From Ralstonia pickettii (GTDB lineage: Bacteria > Pseudomonadota > Gammaproteobacteria > Burkholderiales > Burkholderiaceae), in the NCBI RefSeq assembly GCF_001699815.1, contig NZ_MCGB01000087.1, forward strand, positions 62,001-126,000: a stretch of DNA of 64,000 bases, read 5' to 3'. The position numbers were made by a program, and so were the translations under genes. Of the stretch, positions 19,020 to 27,246 are shown one piece after another (the first letter of the stretch is position 1; each line of letters opens with the position of its first letter). The notes beneath the pieces are model-generated. The model did not search any database and was not told the origin of the DNA. It saw nothing but the letters and a program-made list of their open reading frames with translations.

Positions 19020-20036
19020 ATGACAACGTCTGCCTCGCTCATCGCCACTGACATCGACTTCGAACGCGTCGGCTTCCAGACCGGGACGCTGCGCCTGCCG
19101 TGGTCACATGACCGCTCCGCCTACGGGCATATTCCGATCCCCATTGCGGTGTGCAATGCCGGCGCAGGGACCGGCCCGACTGTGCTGCTGACCGGCGGAA
19201 ATCATGGAGACGAATACGAAGGCCCCGTCGCCCTGATGAAGCTGCTCCAGCGGCTGCCGTCCATGGCGACGCGCGGCCGACTGATCGTGATCCCGGGGCT
19301 GAATTTCCCGGCTTTCCTCAATGGCTCGCGCACGTCCCCCATCGACCGAGGCAACCTGAACCGCATGTTTCCCGGTGTACGCAACGGGCAGCCGACCGAA
19401 ATGATTGCGCACTATGTCGAGACCGAACTGCTGCCGCGGGCAGATGTCGTGATCGACCTTCATGCGGGCGGCGCATCGTTCGATCACCTGCCAACGCTGC
19501 TGGCGTCCCCACCGGCGCACGGTGAACAACGCGCGCTGTACCTGGAACTGGTGCGCGACTTTGGCGCACCGCACACCACGATCATGGATCTGCTTGGCGA
19601 AGACCGGACCTTCGCGGCTGCCGCCGAGCGTCACGGCAAGTTGTTCTTCTGCGGAGAGTTTGGCGGCCATGCCGGCTGCGACGCCGACAACCTCGCGATT
19701 GTCGAAGCCGGCCTGCAGCGCGTGCTGCATCGGCTTGGCGTGATGCCGGAGCCGGCAGTGCCAGCGCCAAAACAGACGCGCTTTCTGCGCGTGGAAGGCG
19801 CGCGCCATTACGTGTACGCAGCGCATGCGGGCGTCTTCGAGCCGACCTTCGCCCTGGGCGACCAAGTCCGCGCCGGTCAACTCGCCGGGCGGCTTTTCGA
19901 CCCGCACCGCCCCTGGGCAGCCCCCGAGAACATCCCGTTCCGCGGCGACGGCACGGTCATGTGCATGCGTACGTTTGCACGTGTGGAGCCGGGTGACTGC
20001 ATCGCCCTGCTCGCCTCGGAAGCCCATCTCGACTGA
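19020..20036 (+). CDS. Succinylglutamate desuccinylase/aspartoacylase-family zinc hydrolase
   Basis: A 338-residue zinc-dependent amidohydrolase of the AstE/AspA (M14-like) family. Zinc ligands are visible in GGNHGDEYEG (His and Glu, about residue 61) and DLHAGG (His, about 147), and the catalytic Glu in CGEFGGHAG (about 215). Members cleave N-acyl amino acids such as N-acetyl-diaminobutyrate (DoeB) or N-acetylaspartate. It opens a three-gene run with an MFS carrier and a metallo-hydrolase. The exact acyl amino acid cannot be inferred. Confidence 0.88.
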   Translation: MTTSASLIATDIDFERVGFQTGTLRLPWSHDRSAYGHIPIPIAVCNAGAGTGPTVLLTGGNHGDEYEGPVALMKLLQRLPSMATRGRLIVIPGLNFPAFLNGSRTSPIDRGNLNRMFPGVRNGQPTEMIAHYVETELLPRADVVIDLHAGGASFDHLPTLLASPPAHGEQRALYLELVRDFGAPHTTIMDLLGEDRTFAAAAERHGKLFFCGEFGGHAGCDADNLAIVEAGLQRVLHRLGVMPEPAVPAPKQTRFLRVEGARHYVYAAHAGVFEPTFALGDQVRAGQLAGRLFDPHRPWAAPENIPFRGDGTVMCMRTFARVEPGDCIALLASEAHLD

Positions 20037-20085
20037 GCGGGCAGCCATTCGGTTGACCTCGCCACATAACAATACGGAGACCACG

Positions 20086-21447
20086 ATGCGTACCCAAACC
20101 CTTTCAACGGAGCCGCCCGATGACGTTGCGCCGCTGCCTGTTACCGGCAATGTCGGCCACCCCGTCTACATCGTCCTGCTGTTCTTTGTGTGCTTTGCGT
20201 TCTCTTACCTGGACCGGCAGGTCGTCAGCATCCTCGTGCAGCCGATCAAACAGTCGCTTGCGCTGAGCGACACGCAGATCGGTTTGCTGCAAGGCTTCTC
20301 TTTCACGATGTGCTATGCGACGGCGGGCGTGTTTGTCGCGCGGCTCGTCGATCGGGCCAATCGCGTCAAGTTGATCGCAGCGTGCATCGCCATCTGGGCG
20401 ATCTCGACTACCGCGTGCGGATTCGCGACGAACTTTCCGGAGCTGCTCGTGGCGCGTGCCGGCACTGCCATTGCCGAAGCGGCGTTAAGCCCCGCTGCAC
20501 TGTCGATCTTCAGCGACATCTTTGCGCCGCGCCGGGTCGCGCGTGCAAGCAGCGTCTTCATGCTCGGGCCGTACGTAGGCGGGGGCCTGGCGCTGTTCGG
20601 TGGCGGCATGTTGTTGTCTGCGGCGGCGGCGGGCGGCGCAAATGCCTGGCTTGCCGCGCACCACATCGCACCTTGGCAAGCGGTGTTCATTGCGGTGGGC
20701 CTGCCCGGACTGGTGCTGGCCGCGCTCGTTGCCCTGACCGTGCGCGAGCCGCAGCGGCGTGAAGTGCTCGCCCACGCGGCGCGCGCCGAAGACGATGTGC
20801 CACCGCTCAAAGACGTGCTGAGTGAGCTGTTCGTGCGCAACCGCTTTTGCCTCGCGTACTTTGCAGCGTATGTCGCGCTCATCACGCTGTTCTACTCACA
20901 CGCGGCGTGGTTTCCGACGCTGTTAATGCGCCGGTTTGATCTTGCACCGAATGTGGTCGGCCAAATGGCAGCACCCGCTTACATGATTGGCGGCATGCTC
21001 GGCGTCGCATGCGCCGGCATACTGGCCGCACGCGTCACCGACGAGACGGCATTACGGCGCGTGTTGGGCTTCTCGGCGTGCGCTGCCGCCGTGTTGGTGC
21101 CCGCAGCCATTGCGATGCCGCTGGTGGTGCAAAGCGGCGTTGCGGTGCTGCTCTACGGCGTCTGCGCATTTGCCGCCAGCATTGCGATGGGCCTGGCACC
21201 CGTGCCGCTGCAGATCGCCATGCCAAATCGCATGCGCGGCCGGTCGCTCGCCTTGCTGGTGTTCATGACCAATGCAATCAGCGGCGGTGTCGGCCCGCTG
21301 TCTGTCGGCTACCTGAACGAGCGCATGGGGCAAACTGGCACCAGCCTGGGAATGGCACTTGCAGTGGTGGGCGGTGTGTCTGCGCTGGTCAGCGCGGTGC
21401 TTTACACAATTGCGACACGGCGGGTGCCCGCTGCCAACGCCCGATGA
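20086..21447 (+). CDS. MFS transporter
   Basis: Major facilitator superfamily carrier of 453 residues with twelve predicted membrane helices. The FSYLDRQVVSILVQPIKQSL start and GLLQGFSFTMCYATAGV motif are typical of the spinster/anion-cation symporter-like group annotated in organic acid catabolic clusters. Start ATG 20086 has CGGAGA five bases upstream. It lies 49 bases after the hydrolase and 16 before the metallo-hydrolase, probably one operon, so it likely imports the substrate of the neighbouring hydrolases. Confidence 0.9.
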   Translation: MRTQTLSTEPPDDVAPLPVTGNVGHPVYIVLLFFVCFAFSYLDRQVVSILVQPIKQSLALSDTQIGLLQGFSFTMCYATAGVFVARLVDRANRVKLIAACIAIWAISTTACGFATNFPELLVARAGTAIAEAALSPAALSIFSDIFAPRRVARASSVFMLGPYVGGGLALFGGGMLLSAAAAGGANAWLAAHHIAPWQAVFIAVGLPGLVLAALVALTVREPQRREVLAHAARAEDDVPPLKDVLSELFVRNRFCLAYFAAYVALITLFYSHAAWFPTLLMRRFDLAPNVVGQMAAPAYMIGGMLGVACAGILAARVTDETALRRVLGFSACAAAVLVPAAIAMPLVVQSGVAVLLYGVCAFAASIAMGLAPVPLQIAMPNRMRGRSLALLVFMTNAISGGVGPLSVGYLNERMGQTGTSLGMALAVVGGVSALVSAVLYTIATRRVPAANAR

Positions 21448-21463
21448 CTTTTGGAGAACCGTC

Positions 21464-22357
21464 ATGCTGGTGAAATCTGCTTCCCCCGTCCATCACGTTG
21501 GCGCGGCAACCATCACACGCGTTGACGAGACCGATTTTGCGCTGCCGCCGGAACGCCTGTTCCCGCTCTGGAACGAAGAAGCGGGCCACGCGCTCGACGA
21601 GCGCTTTGCCACCGCGAGCCTTGATCTGACCAACCGCCGCGTGCCACTGAAAACGCATCTGTGGGTGGTGCAGGCCGACGGGCTCACCGTCGTCGTCGAT
21701 ACCGGCATCGGCAACGGCAAATCGCGTCCGTTCAGCGCGTTGTTCGACCGGCTCGACAATCCTGTGCTCGAGCGTTTTGGGGCCGCCGGCTTTCGGCCGG
21801 AACAGGTCGATTACGTCCTGCTGACGCACCTGCACGTGGACCATGTCGGCTGGAACACGCATTGGCAGAACGGGCGGTGGACGCCGGTCTTTCCCAACGC
21901 GACGTATGTGTTCGGACAGCGCGAGCGGGACTTCTTCGCGATGCCTGAAGGCGAACCGCGGCGCATGGTCTTCGAAGACAGCGTGCTGCCGCTGATTGAA
22001 GCGGGGCAGGCCCGCGCAGTGAGCAACGCGGGCGAAGAGATCGTTGACGACATTCGCTTCGTGCCCACGTTTGGGCACAGCTTCGGCCATATGGCGATCG
22101 AGATGCGCTCACGCGGCGAAACGGCGCTGTTCTCTGGCGACGTCATGCACAGCGCGATCCAGGTGCACCAGCCGGAATGGAACTCGGTGTTCTGCCTGGA
22201 TCAGGCGCAGGCGCGTGATTCGCGGCGCTGGCTGTTGGACCGGGCGGCCGAAACGGATGCAATCGTCTTCGCCGCCCATTTTCCGGAAACATCGGCGGGC
22301 AAGGTGCAGCGTTCAAGAAACGGTTTCGAATGGAGCTACGCGCAGGCGCAGGTGTAG
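21464..22357 (+). CDS. MBL-fold metallo-hydrolase
   Basis: A 297-residue metallo-beta-lactamase-fold hydrolase. The metal motif is THLHVDHVGW (HxHxDH, about residue 123), with further ligands in PTFGHSFGH and FSGDVMHS and a final His in FAAHFPE. The start at 21464 has TTGGAGAACC upstream. Relatives include lactonases and esterases. As the third gene of the LysR-linked run it probably opens a lactone or ester related to the substrate carried by the MFS protein; that is inference. Confidence 0.88.
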   Translation: MLVKSASPVHHVGAATITRVDETDFALPPERLFPLWNEEAGHALDERFATASLDLTNRRVPLKTHLWVVQADGLTVVVDTGIGNGKSRPFSALFDRLDNPVLERFGAAGFRPEQVDYVLLTHLHVDHVGWNTHWQNGRWTPVFPNATYVFGQRERDFFAMPEGEPRRMVFEDSVLPLIEAGQARAVSNAGEEIVDDIRFVPTFGHSFGHMAIEMRSRGETALFSGDVMHSAIQVHQPEWNSVFCLDQAQARDSRRWLLDRAAETDAIVFAAHFPETSAGKVQRSRNGFEWSYAQAQV

Positions 22358-22477
22358 CACTGGCAGCCGCACGCCACAGGCCGGCGGCATGCTATGTGGA
22401 TTGTGCAAACGACTGACGGGCCCCTCTGTCATCACGGAAACGCGATGGAACCCGCCCCGCCGTCTGCAGCGGCGCCA

Positions 22478-23506
22478 CTATGCCGCCTTCATCAGTCCCT
22501 CCATCGCCTCACGCACATAGGCAATCAGGTCCGGCCCCATCCACGGGCTGGCGGAAAGCTCCGGCTCCCGCTCCATCGCCAGGCGCACCTTGGCCTGCGT
22601 CTGCGGATCGTTCCCTGCATACGAGCGGAACAACGCGATCCAATGCCGCGCAAGCTCCTGCATGGCAGGTGCATGCGCCGGCGTGCCCTTGGCCAGATGC
22701 TGCCGCACCTCGGCAATGAGGGTCGGCCACTCATTGGCACGCTTGCCGAAGTTCTCACGCATGAACTGCAACTCTTGCGCCGACAGATACTTCGCGTAGA
22801 TCGCCAGCTTGGTCTCGTTGGCCGCCTCCATGATGAAGTCGAGCATCGCCAGGCTGATACCGGTGCGCGCCTGCAACGCCGGCTCGTTGATGTGCATCGT
22901 GTGCAGCTTGGCCGTGAGGATTGGGTCCAGCGCCGCATCCTGCGCGAGCAGCGCCATCCATTGTTTGGCGAGCGCCTGCGCCTCGCTGCTGCGTGAGGCC
23001 ACCTGGCGCTTCATCGCATCCTGCACGGTCGACACCAGCGCCGCCCACCGCTCATGACGGGCCATATCGGCGTCCATGCGTTCGGCGCGGGCACGTTCTT
23101 CCTGCGAAAGATATTTGTCGTACATGGTCATCCATTCCAAGGTCGTGAGCCACTCGGTCAATTCGGGCTCCTCCTCGCGCACGAGCTGGCCGTGCAGGCG
23201 CAACAGCCGATCGCGCAGCACGCTGGCTTGCGTGATCTGCTGATCGAGCATCGCGATCTGCCGTTCCACGATCGTGGTGAAGGGGATGTCCGGATTGGCC
23301 AGAAAAGCCCCGACATCGGCCAGCGACATGCCGAAGCGCCGCAACGCCTGGATCTGGAGCAGGCGCGCGACGTCAGCCTTGTCGTACAGCCGGTAACCGC
23401 TGTCGGAGCGGGCCGAAGGCGTGAGCAGGCCGATGGTGTCGTAGTGATGCAGCATGCGCACCGAGAGGCCGCAGCGTTTGGCGAGATCGCCCACTTTCAA
23501 CAACAT
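22478..23506 (-). CDS. MerR-family regulator with two TipAS-like domains
   Basis: A 342-residue protein. Residues 1-70 are a MerR winged helix (VGDLAKRCGLSVRMLHHYDT, IGLLTPSARSDSGYRLY), followed by a long coiled-coil dimer helix (to about 115). The rest holds two related helical units: MYDKYLSQEERARAE at about 128 and IYAKYLSAQELQFM at about 238, each followed by a W-x-x-L(V/I)xxV segment and a HWIALF/QWMALL motif. This matches the antibiotic-binding TipAS fold in duplicate. Such proteins bind drugs and turn on efflux or their own gene. No efflux gene is adjacent, but its own promoter carries a MerR-type operator. Confidence 0.9.
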   Translation of the reverse strand: MLLKVGDLAKRCGLSVRMLHHYDTIGLLTPSARSDSGYRLYDKADVARLLQIQALRRFGMSLADVGAFLANPDIPFTTIVERQIAMLDQQITQASVLRDRLLRLHGQLVREEEPELTEWLTTLEWMTMYDKYLSQEERARAERMDADMARHERWAALVSTVQDAMKRQVASRSSEAQALAKQWMALLAQDAALDPILTAKLHTMHINEPALQARTGISLAMLDFIMEAANETKLAIYAKYLSAQELQFMRENFGKRANEWPTLIAEVRQHLAKGTPAHAPAMQELARHWIALFRSYAGNDPQTQAKVRLAMEREPELSASPWMGPDLIAYVREAMEGLMKAA

Positions 23507-23534
23507 GGTGGCTCCTGTCTTCTGGCTTGGACAC

Positions 23535-23565
23535 AGGCTAGGACCTCACACAATGTGAGGGTCAA
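23535..23565 (-). promoter_or_regulatory. MerR-type promoter/operator with 19-bp spacer
   Basis: On the minus strand, -35 TTGACC (23565-23560) and -10 TAGCCT (23540-23535) are 19 bases apart. The spacer contains the dyad CTCACA-N3-TGTGAG. An overlong spacer with a central palindrome is the hallmark of MerR-activated promoters. It lies 29 bases before the MerR/TipAS start, so autoregulation is likely. Confidence 0.82.
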
Positions 23566-23732
23566 GCCCGGTGTGGATGGATCGCAATGGACAGTGCCCC
23601 GTGAAGACGCAGGCGCTTCCGGCATTCTGAACCGGGCCCCTCTGTGGTGGGGACCATGTCCCGCGAACCCGCGCCGCTGCGTGCGTCACAAAAAGTTCAT
23701 TCAACTCTGTGTTCAGCGGGTCGTTTAGCAGA

Positions 23733-25547
23733 ATGTCCGATCTAGCGTCTGCTGCCAACGTCATGACTTTCTCACCGACTCCCTTGCCCGCGGGCATTGC
23801 GCCCGAGATGCTGCGCACGGTGTTTCAACCGATCTTCCGCCTGTCGACCACCGAGGTGCTCGGCTACGAAGCACTGCTGCGCGGGCCGGCAGGCTCCGCC
23901 ATGGAGTCGCCCGCTGCGCTGTTTGCCGCGGCATCGGACACCGCGGGCACGATTGCGCTGGAGACGACCGCCGCGCGTCTGGCCATCGCCAATTTCTCGG
24001 CCATGCGTCTGCCGGGCAAGCTGTTCCTGAACTTCAGTGCGCAAGGCGTGCGGCAGTTGCTGCAAGACCATGCGCGCCTGCTACACGCTATTGCCGATCA
24101 CGATCTGCATCCGTCGCGGATCGTCATTGAACTGACCGAGCAGACGCCCATTGATGATCTGGCCAGCTTTGCCGAGGCGCTGTCGGTGGGACGCGATTTT
24201 GGCCTGCAGTGCGCGCTGGACGATTTCGGCACCGGCAATGCCAATCTGAACCTGCTGATCGAACTCACGCCCGACTTCATCAAGCTCGACAAATATTTCC
24301 TGCGTGACATTGCCAAGCATCCAGCCAAGCTGGACATCGCGCGCACGCTGCAGCAGACGCTCAAGGGCGGCGCCACCAGCATCATTGCCGAAGGGCTGGA
24401 AACCGAGGACGAACTGGGCGTGGTGCGCGACCTGGGCATCCGCTTCGGACAGGGTTTCTTCCTTGCACGCCCCCAGGACAAGCCCACGAGCGACATGTCG
24501 AGCCAGGCGGCGCGCGTGCTGCAGTCTTCGCAGATTGCGGTGTTTCCGCAGGCCGTGCGCGTTGGCTGGCGCGCCATCACGGCCAGCAAGCTCTTGCGAA
24601 TGGCACCCACCCTGCCCCTGCGCAGCAGCAACGACGACGTGCTGCACCTGTTCAACCGCCACCCCGATCTGCACACCGTGGCGCTGCTCGATGAAGACAA
24701 ACGCCCGCTCGCGCTTATCGCGCGCCGTGCATTCATCGACCGCTATGCGATGCCGTACCACCGCGAGCTGTACGGCAAGAAGCCGGCGCTGGCATTTGCC
24801 AACCGGCAGCCGGTTCTGGTGGAAAAATCCGCATCGCTGGAAGACATGTCGGCGCTGCTGATGAGCGAAGACCAGCGCTACCTGACCGACGGCTTCATCA
24901 TCACCGAGCATGGCCGCTACCTGGGCCTGGGCACCGGCGAAGAACTGGTGCGCACCGTGACCGAAATCCGCATCGAGGCCGCGCGCTACGCCAACCCGCT
25001 TACGTTCCTGCCGGGCAATATTCCGTTGAACCTGCATATTGAACGTTTGCTGGAAGCGCGGGCGGAGTTCTATGCCTGCTATGTGGATCTGAACCACTTC
25101 AAACCCTTCAACGACCAGTACGGCTATTGGCAGGGCGACGAGATGCTGAAGATGGCCGCCGCCGTGCTGGCCAACGCATGCGAACCCACGCGGGATTTTC
25201 TCGGCCACGTGGGCGGGGACGATTTCCTGATCCTGTTCCAGAGCGCCGACTGGCAGGCGCGCATCACGCAGGCCATGGCGGCATTCAACACCAACGCGCT
25301 CGCCATGTACACGCCGGCTGACCGCGCCGCGGGCGGCATGCATGCAGAAGACCGCAAGGGGCTGCCGGCGTTCTTCCGCTTCGTGACCATGGCGGTGGGC
25401 GCGCTGCACGTGCTGCCCGGCGCCGCACATAACAGCGACGACATCGGCACCGCCGCCGCCCTCGCCAAGCGGCGCGCCAAGCAAAGCGACAGCGGTTTCC
25501 ATCTGGAAGCCATGCGCCCCACGCAACCCGTGCGGGCCATGGGCTGA
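23733..25547 (+). CDS. EAL-CBS-GGDEF c-di-GMP phosphodiesterase
   Basis: A 604-residue cytoplasmic signalling protein. The EAL domain (about 15-260) has intact residues: YEALLRG, NFSAQ, ELTEQ, LDDFGTGN, KLDKYF, AEGLET and GQGFFLARP, so phosphodiesterase activity is expected. A CBS pair (about 275-415) may bind an adenine nucleotide. The C-terminal GGDEF domain has GGDDF in place of GGDEF and no RxxD inhibitory site directly before it, so cyclase activity is doubtful. There is no membrane segment. ATG 23733 was chosen; GTG 23709 and ATG 23763 are alternatives, none with a strong ribosome binding site. Confidence 0.92.
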   Translation: MSDLASAANVMTFSPTPLPAGIAPEMLRTVFQPIFRLSTTEVLGYEALLRGPAGSAMESPAALFAAASDTAGTIALETTAARLAIANFSAMRLPGKLFLNFSAQGVRQLLQDHARLLHAIADHDLHPSRIVIELTEQTPIDDLASFAEALSVGRDFGLQCALDDFGTGNANLNLLIELTPDFIKLDKYFLRDIAKHPAKLDIARTLQQTLKGGATSIIAEGLETEDELGVVRDLGIRFGQGFFLARPQDKPTSDMSSQAARVLQSSQIAVFPQAVRVGWRAITASKLLRMAPTLPLRSSNDDVLHLFNRHPDLHTVALLDEDKRPLALIARRAFIDRYAMPYHRELYGKKPALAFANRQPVLVEKSASLEDMSALLMSEDQRYLTDGFIITEHGRYLGLGTGEELVRTVTEIRIEAARYANPLTFLPGNIPLNLHIERLLEARAEFYACYVDLNHFKPFNDQYGYWQGDEMLKMAAAVLANACEPTRDFLGHVGGDDFLILFQSADWQARITQAMAAFNTNALAMYTPADRAAGGMHAEDRKGLPAFFRFVTMAVGALHVLPGAAHNSDDIGTAAALAKRRAKQSDSGFHLEAMRPTQPVRAMG

Positions 25548-25563
25548 CACATCTCGGACAACG

Positions 25564-26316
25564 CTACAGCGTCGCTGGAATCAGCCCGAGTAGCGCGGCC
25601 TTCACCACGGCATGCGTCTTGTTGGCGGCATTGAGCTTGGTGACGGCATTGCGGATGTGGAAGTTCACGTTGCGCTCGGTCATCTCCAGGATGGCCGCAA
25701 CTTCCGCCGCCGTCTTGCCTTCGGCCGTCCAGTGCAGCGTCTGGCGTTCAACCTCTTTCAGGCGCGTGGCGGCATCGGGCAAGACCTTCTCGGCCATGAG
25801 CGTGCCGATGCTGGCGTGTGCGCGCTGGCTCAGCCAGATCATTTCGGGCTCGCTGGCGGCCAGTTCGTCTTCGGTGATGGGCGTGGCGCGGCGCACCAGG
25901 CTGAAGGTGCCGAAGATGCCGGTGTGGTCGCGAATGGTGTGTGACCACCCGTGGTTAAGCCCGTGCTGGCGCGCGTCCGCCCAGAACGGCGCGTCTGCCG
26001 TGGCGATGCCGGACCACAGCACGGGCTTGACGCAGCGCTGCCCAAACTGCAACACCGGGTCGATGGCCAAATAGCGGTTCACACGGTAGTGCTCGCGCCA
26101 GGGCTCCGGGTAAGTGCTCCAGCAGAGGGTGTTGAAGCGCGTGATCGGAATCGCTGCACGCAGGGCATAGGCGCAATAGTCGAAACCGAGTAGTGCCAGC
26201 GCCGGTTGCAGACAGCGGATGACTGCATCGGCATCGCGCAGGCCGTTCAACTGATGCAGCAATGCTGCACGCCAGGCTGTTGCGCGGTCATGCGGCAATT
26301 GATCGTGAGCGCCCAT
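25564..26316 (-). CDS. LuxR-family quorum-sensing regulator (LuxR solo)
   Basis: A 250-residue regulator with an N-terminal acyl-homoserine-lactone-binding domain (about 25-165) and a C-terminal LuxR helix-turn-helix (about 180-245, TAAEVAAILEMTERNVNFHI). Conserved ligand residues are visible: PEPWREHYRVNRYLAIDPV holds the Trp, Tyr and Asp-Pro, then FWAD and IFGTFSL. The start at 26316 has GGAGG eight bases upstream; a GTG at 26340 would add eight residues. No luxI-type synthase is present in the window, so this is a solo or its synthase lies elsewhere. It is convergent with the EAL-GGDEF gene, only 16 bases between stops. Confidence 0.9.
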   Translation of the reverse strand: MGAHDQLPHDRATAWRAALLHQLNGLRDADAVIRCLQPALALLGFDYCAYALRAAIPITRFNTLCWSTYPEPWREHYRVNRYLAIDPVLQFGQRCVKPVLWSGIATADAPFWADARQHGLNHGWSHTIRDHTGIFGTFSLVRRATPITEDELAASEPEMIWLSQRAHASIGTLMAEKVLPDAATRLKEVERQTLHWTAEGKTAAEVAAILEMTERNVNFHIRNAVTKLNAANKTHAVVKAALLGLIPATL

Positions 26317-27246
26317 CCCATCGGCCTCCAGAACACACACTGAATCGCCATGCGCATCCCGCTAACCGGCCTTCCTCATTTCAAACGGACGGAAAGCGTG
26401 ATCGGCCTTGTGTTTTGCTGAGCGCAATCGCTGGCGTTTTTAAACTATACATAATCCGAAACGAATTGCGCGCCGTGCATAACCGATGCAATTAGTAGAA
26501 TTTCTCGAATATTGGAATAGCGCAATACAGAGATAAATACATGGATAGCCAAACGGCTTTGCGCAAAAACACGCCCATTATTTGAATCTGACTTTTAGCC
26601 GCGGCATGCCCACATTCCCCCACCACTGTTTGCGCGGGTGTGTTTCTTACAAGCTACCGGTAGGCGAAATTCGTATCATCGGCTTCCATCATTGCCAGCC
26701 CCCTGGCACCCCAGGTGCGCCTCTGGGCGCGTTGGCGCATCGCGCTGTCGAAAACGCCGCAAAGCGTGCGCCAGCGCCACATTGGGGTGGTGCGATAACG
26801 CGACACCCAGCAAGGAGCGCACCCCTCTTCCGCGACAAAACGCCGCAGTAAAAATAACAATCTCGACGTCGTACGTGCAGGTTAATCAACGTTCGGGAAA
26901 ATTGACGTGTCAGATTTACACACACGTGTGGCGATTTGCTCCCACAGCGGAGAATTAAGGCAAGAACGGCTTTCTTATTGGGGTTTCGCTCTGTCAGCGA
27001 AACCCTTACAGTCTGGTCCGCGACTCGCCCTCTCGATGTAGTCGAGACCCCGACAAAAACACGACGGTACGAAGCAACAGGGTTTTTGGCGCGTCTTCAT
27101 CCTCGTCACTTCCCCGGTTTGTGGCGCTTTTTCAAATCCGGATTGCCCGGAATTGGCGGAGCTTTGCCCAAATCCAGAAATGTGGCGCGGACTTAATGCG
27201 GCGGTTGCCCGCTCCACTCACCCACTTGTTTAGGAAGTTCCGTTTC
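26317..27246. other. Long low-GC intergenic region
   Basis: 930 bases with clearly lower GC than the surroundings and no convincing gene. It separates the LuxR solo (minus) from the secreted propeller protein (plus) and must hold both promoters. Visible structures are a 10-bp hairpin at 26981-27005 and CACACGTGTG at about 26923-26932. A length of this kind ahead of a secreted protein suggests complex control or loss of an older gene. Confidence 0.5.
26981..27005. other. Perfect 10-bp hairpin in intergenic region
   Basis: GGGTTTCGCT and AGCGAAACCC flank a 5-base loop CTGTC. There is no T-run on either side, so it is a poor intrinsic terminator. It may be an RNA stem or a protein-binding dyad; function unknown. 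Confidence 0.5.

Noticed and set aside
24081-25550. Open frame of 489 codons antisense to the EAL-GGDEF gene
   Set aside because: Shadow of a GC-rich gene with complete catalytic motifs on the other strand.
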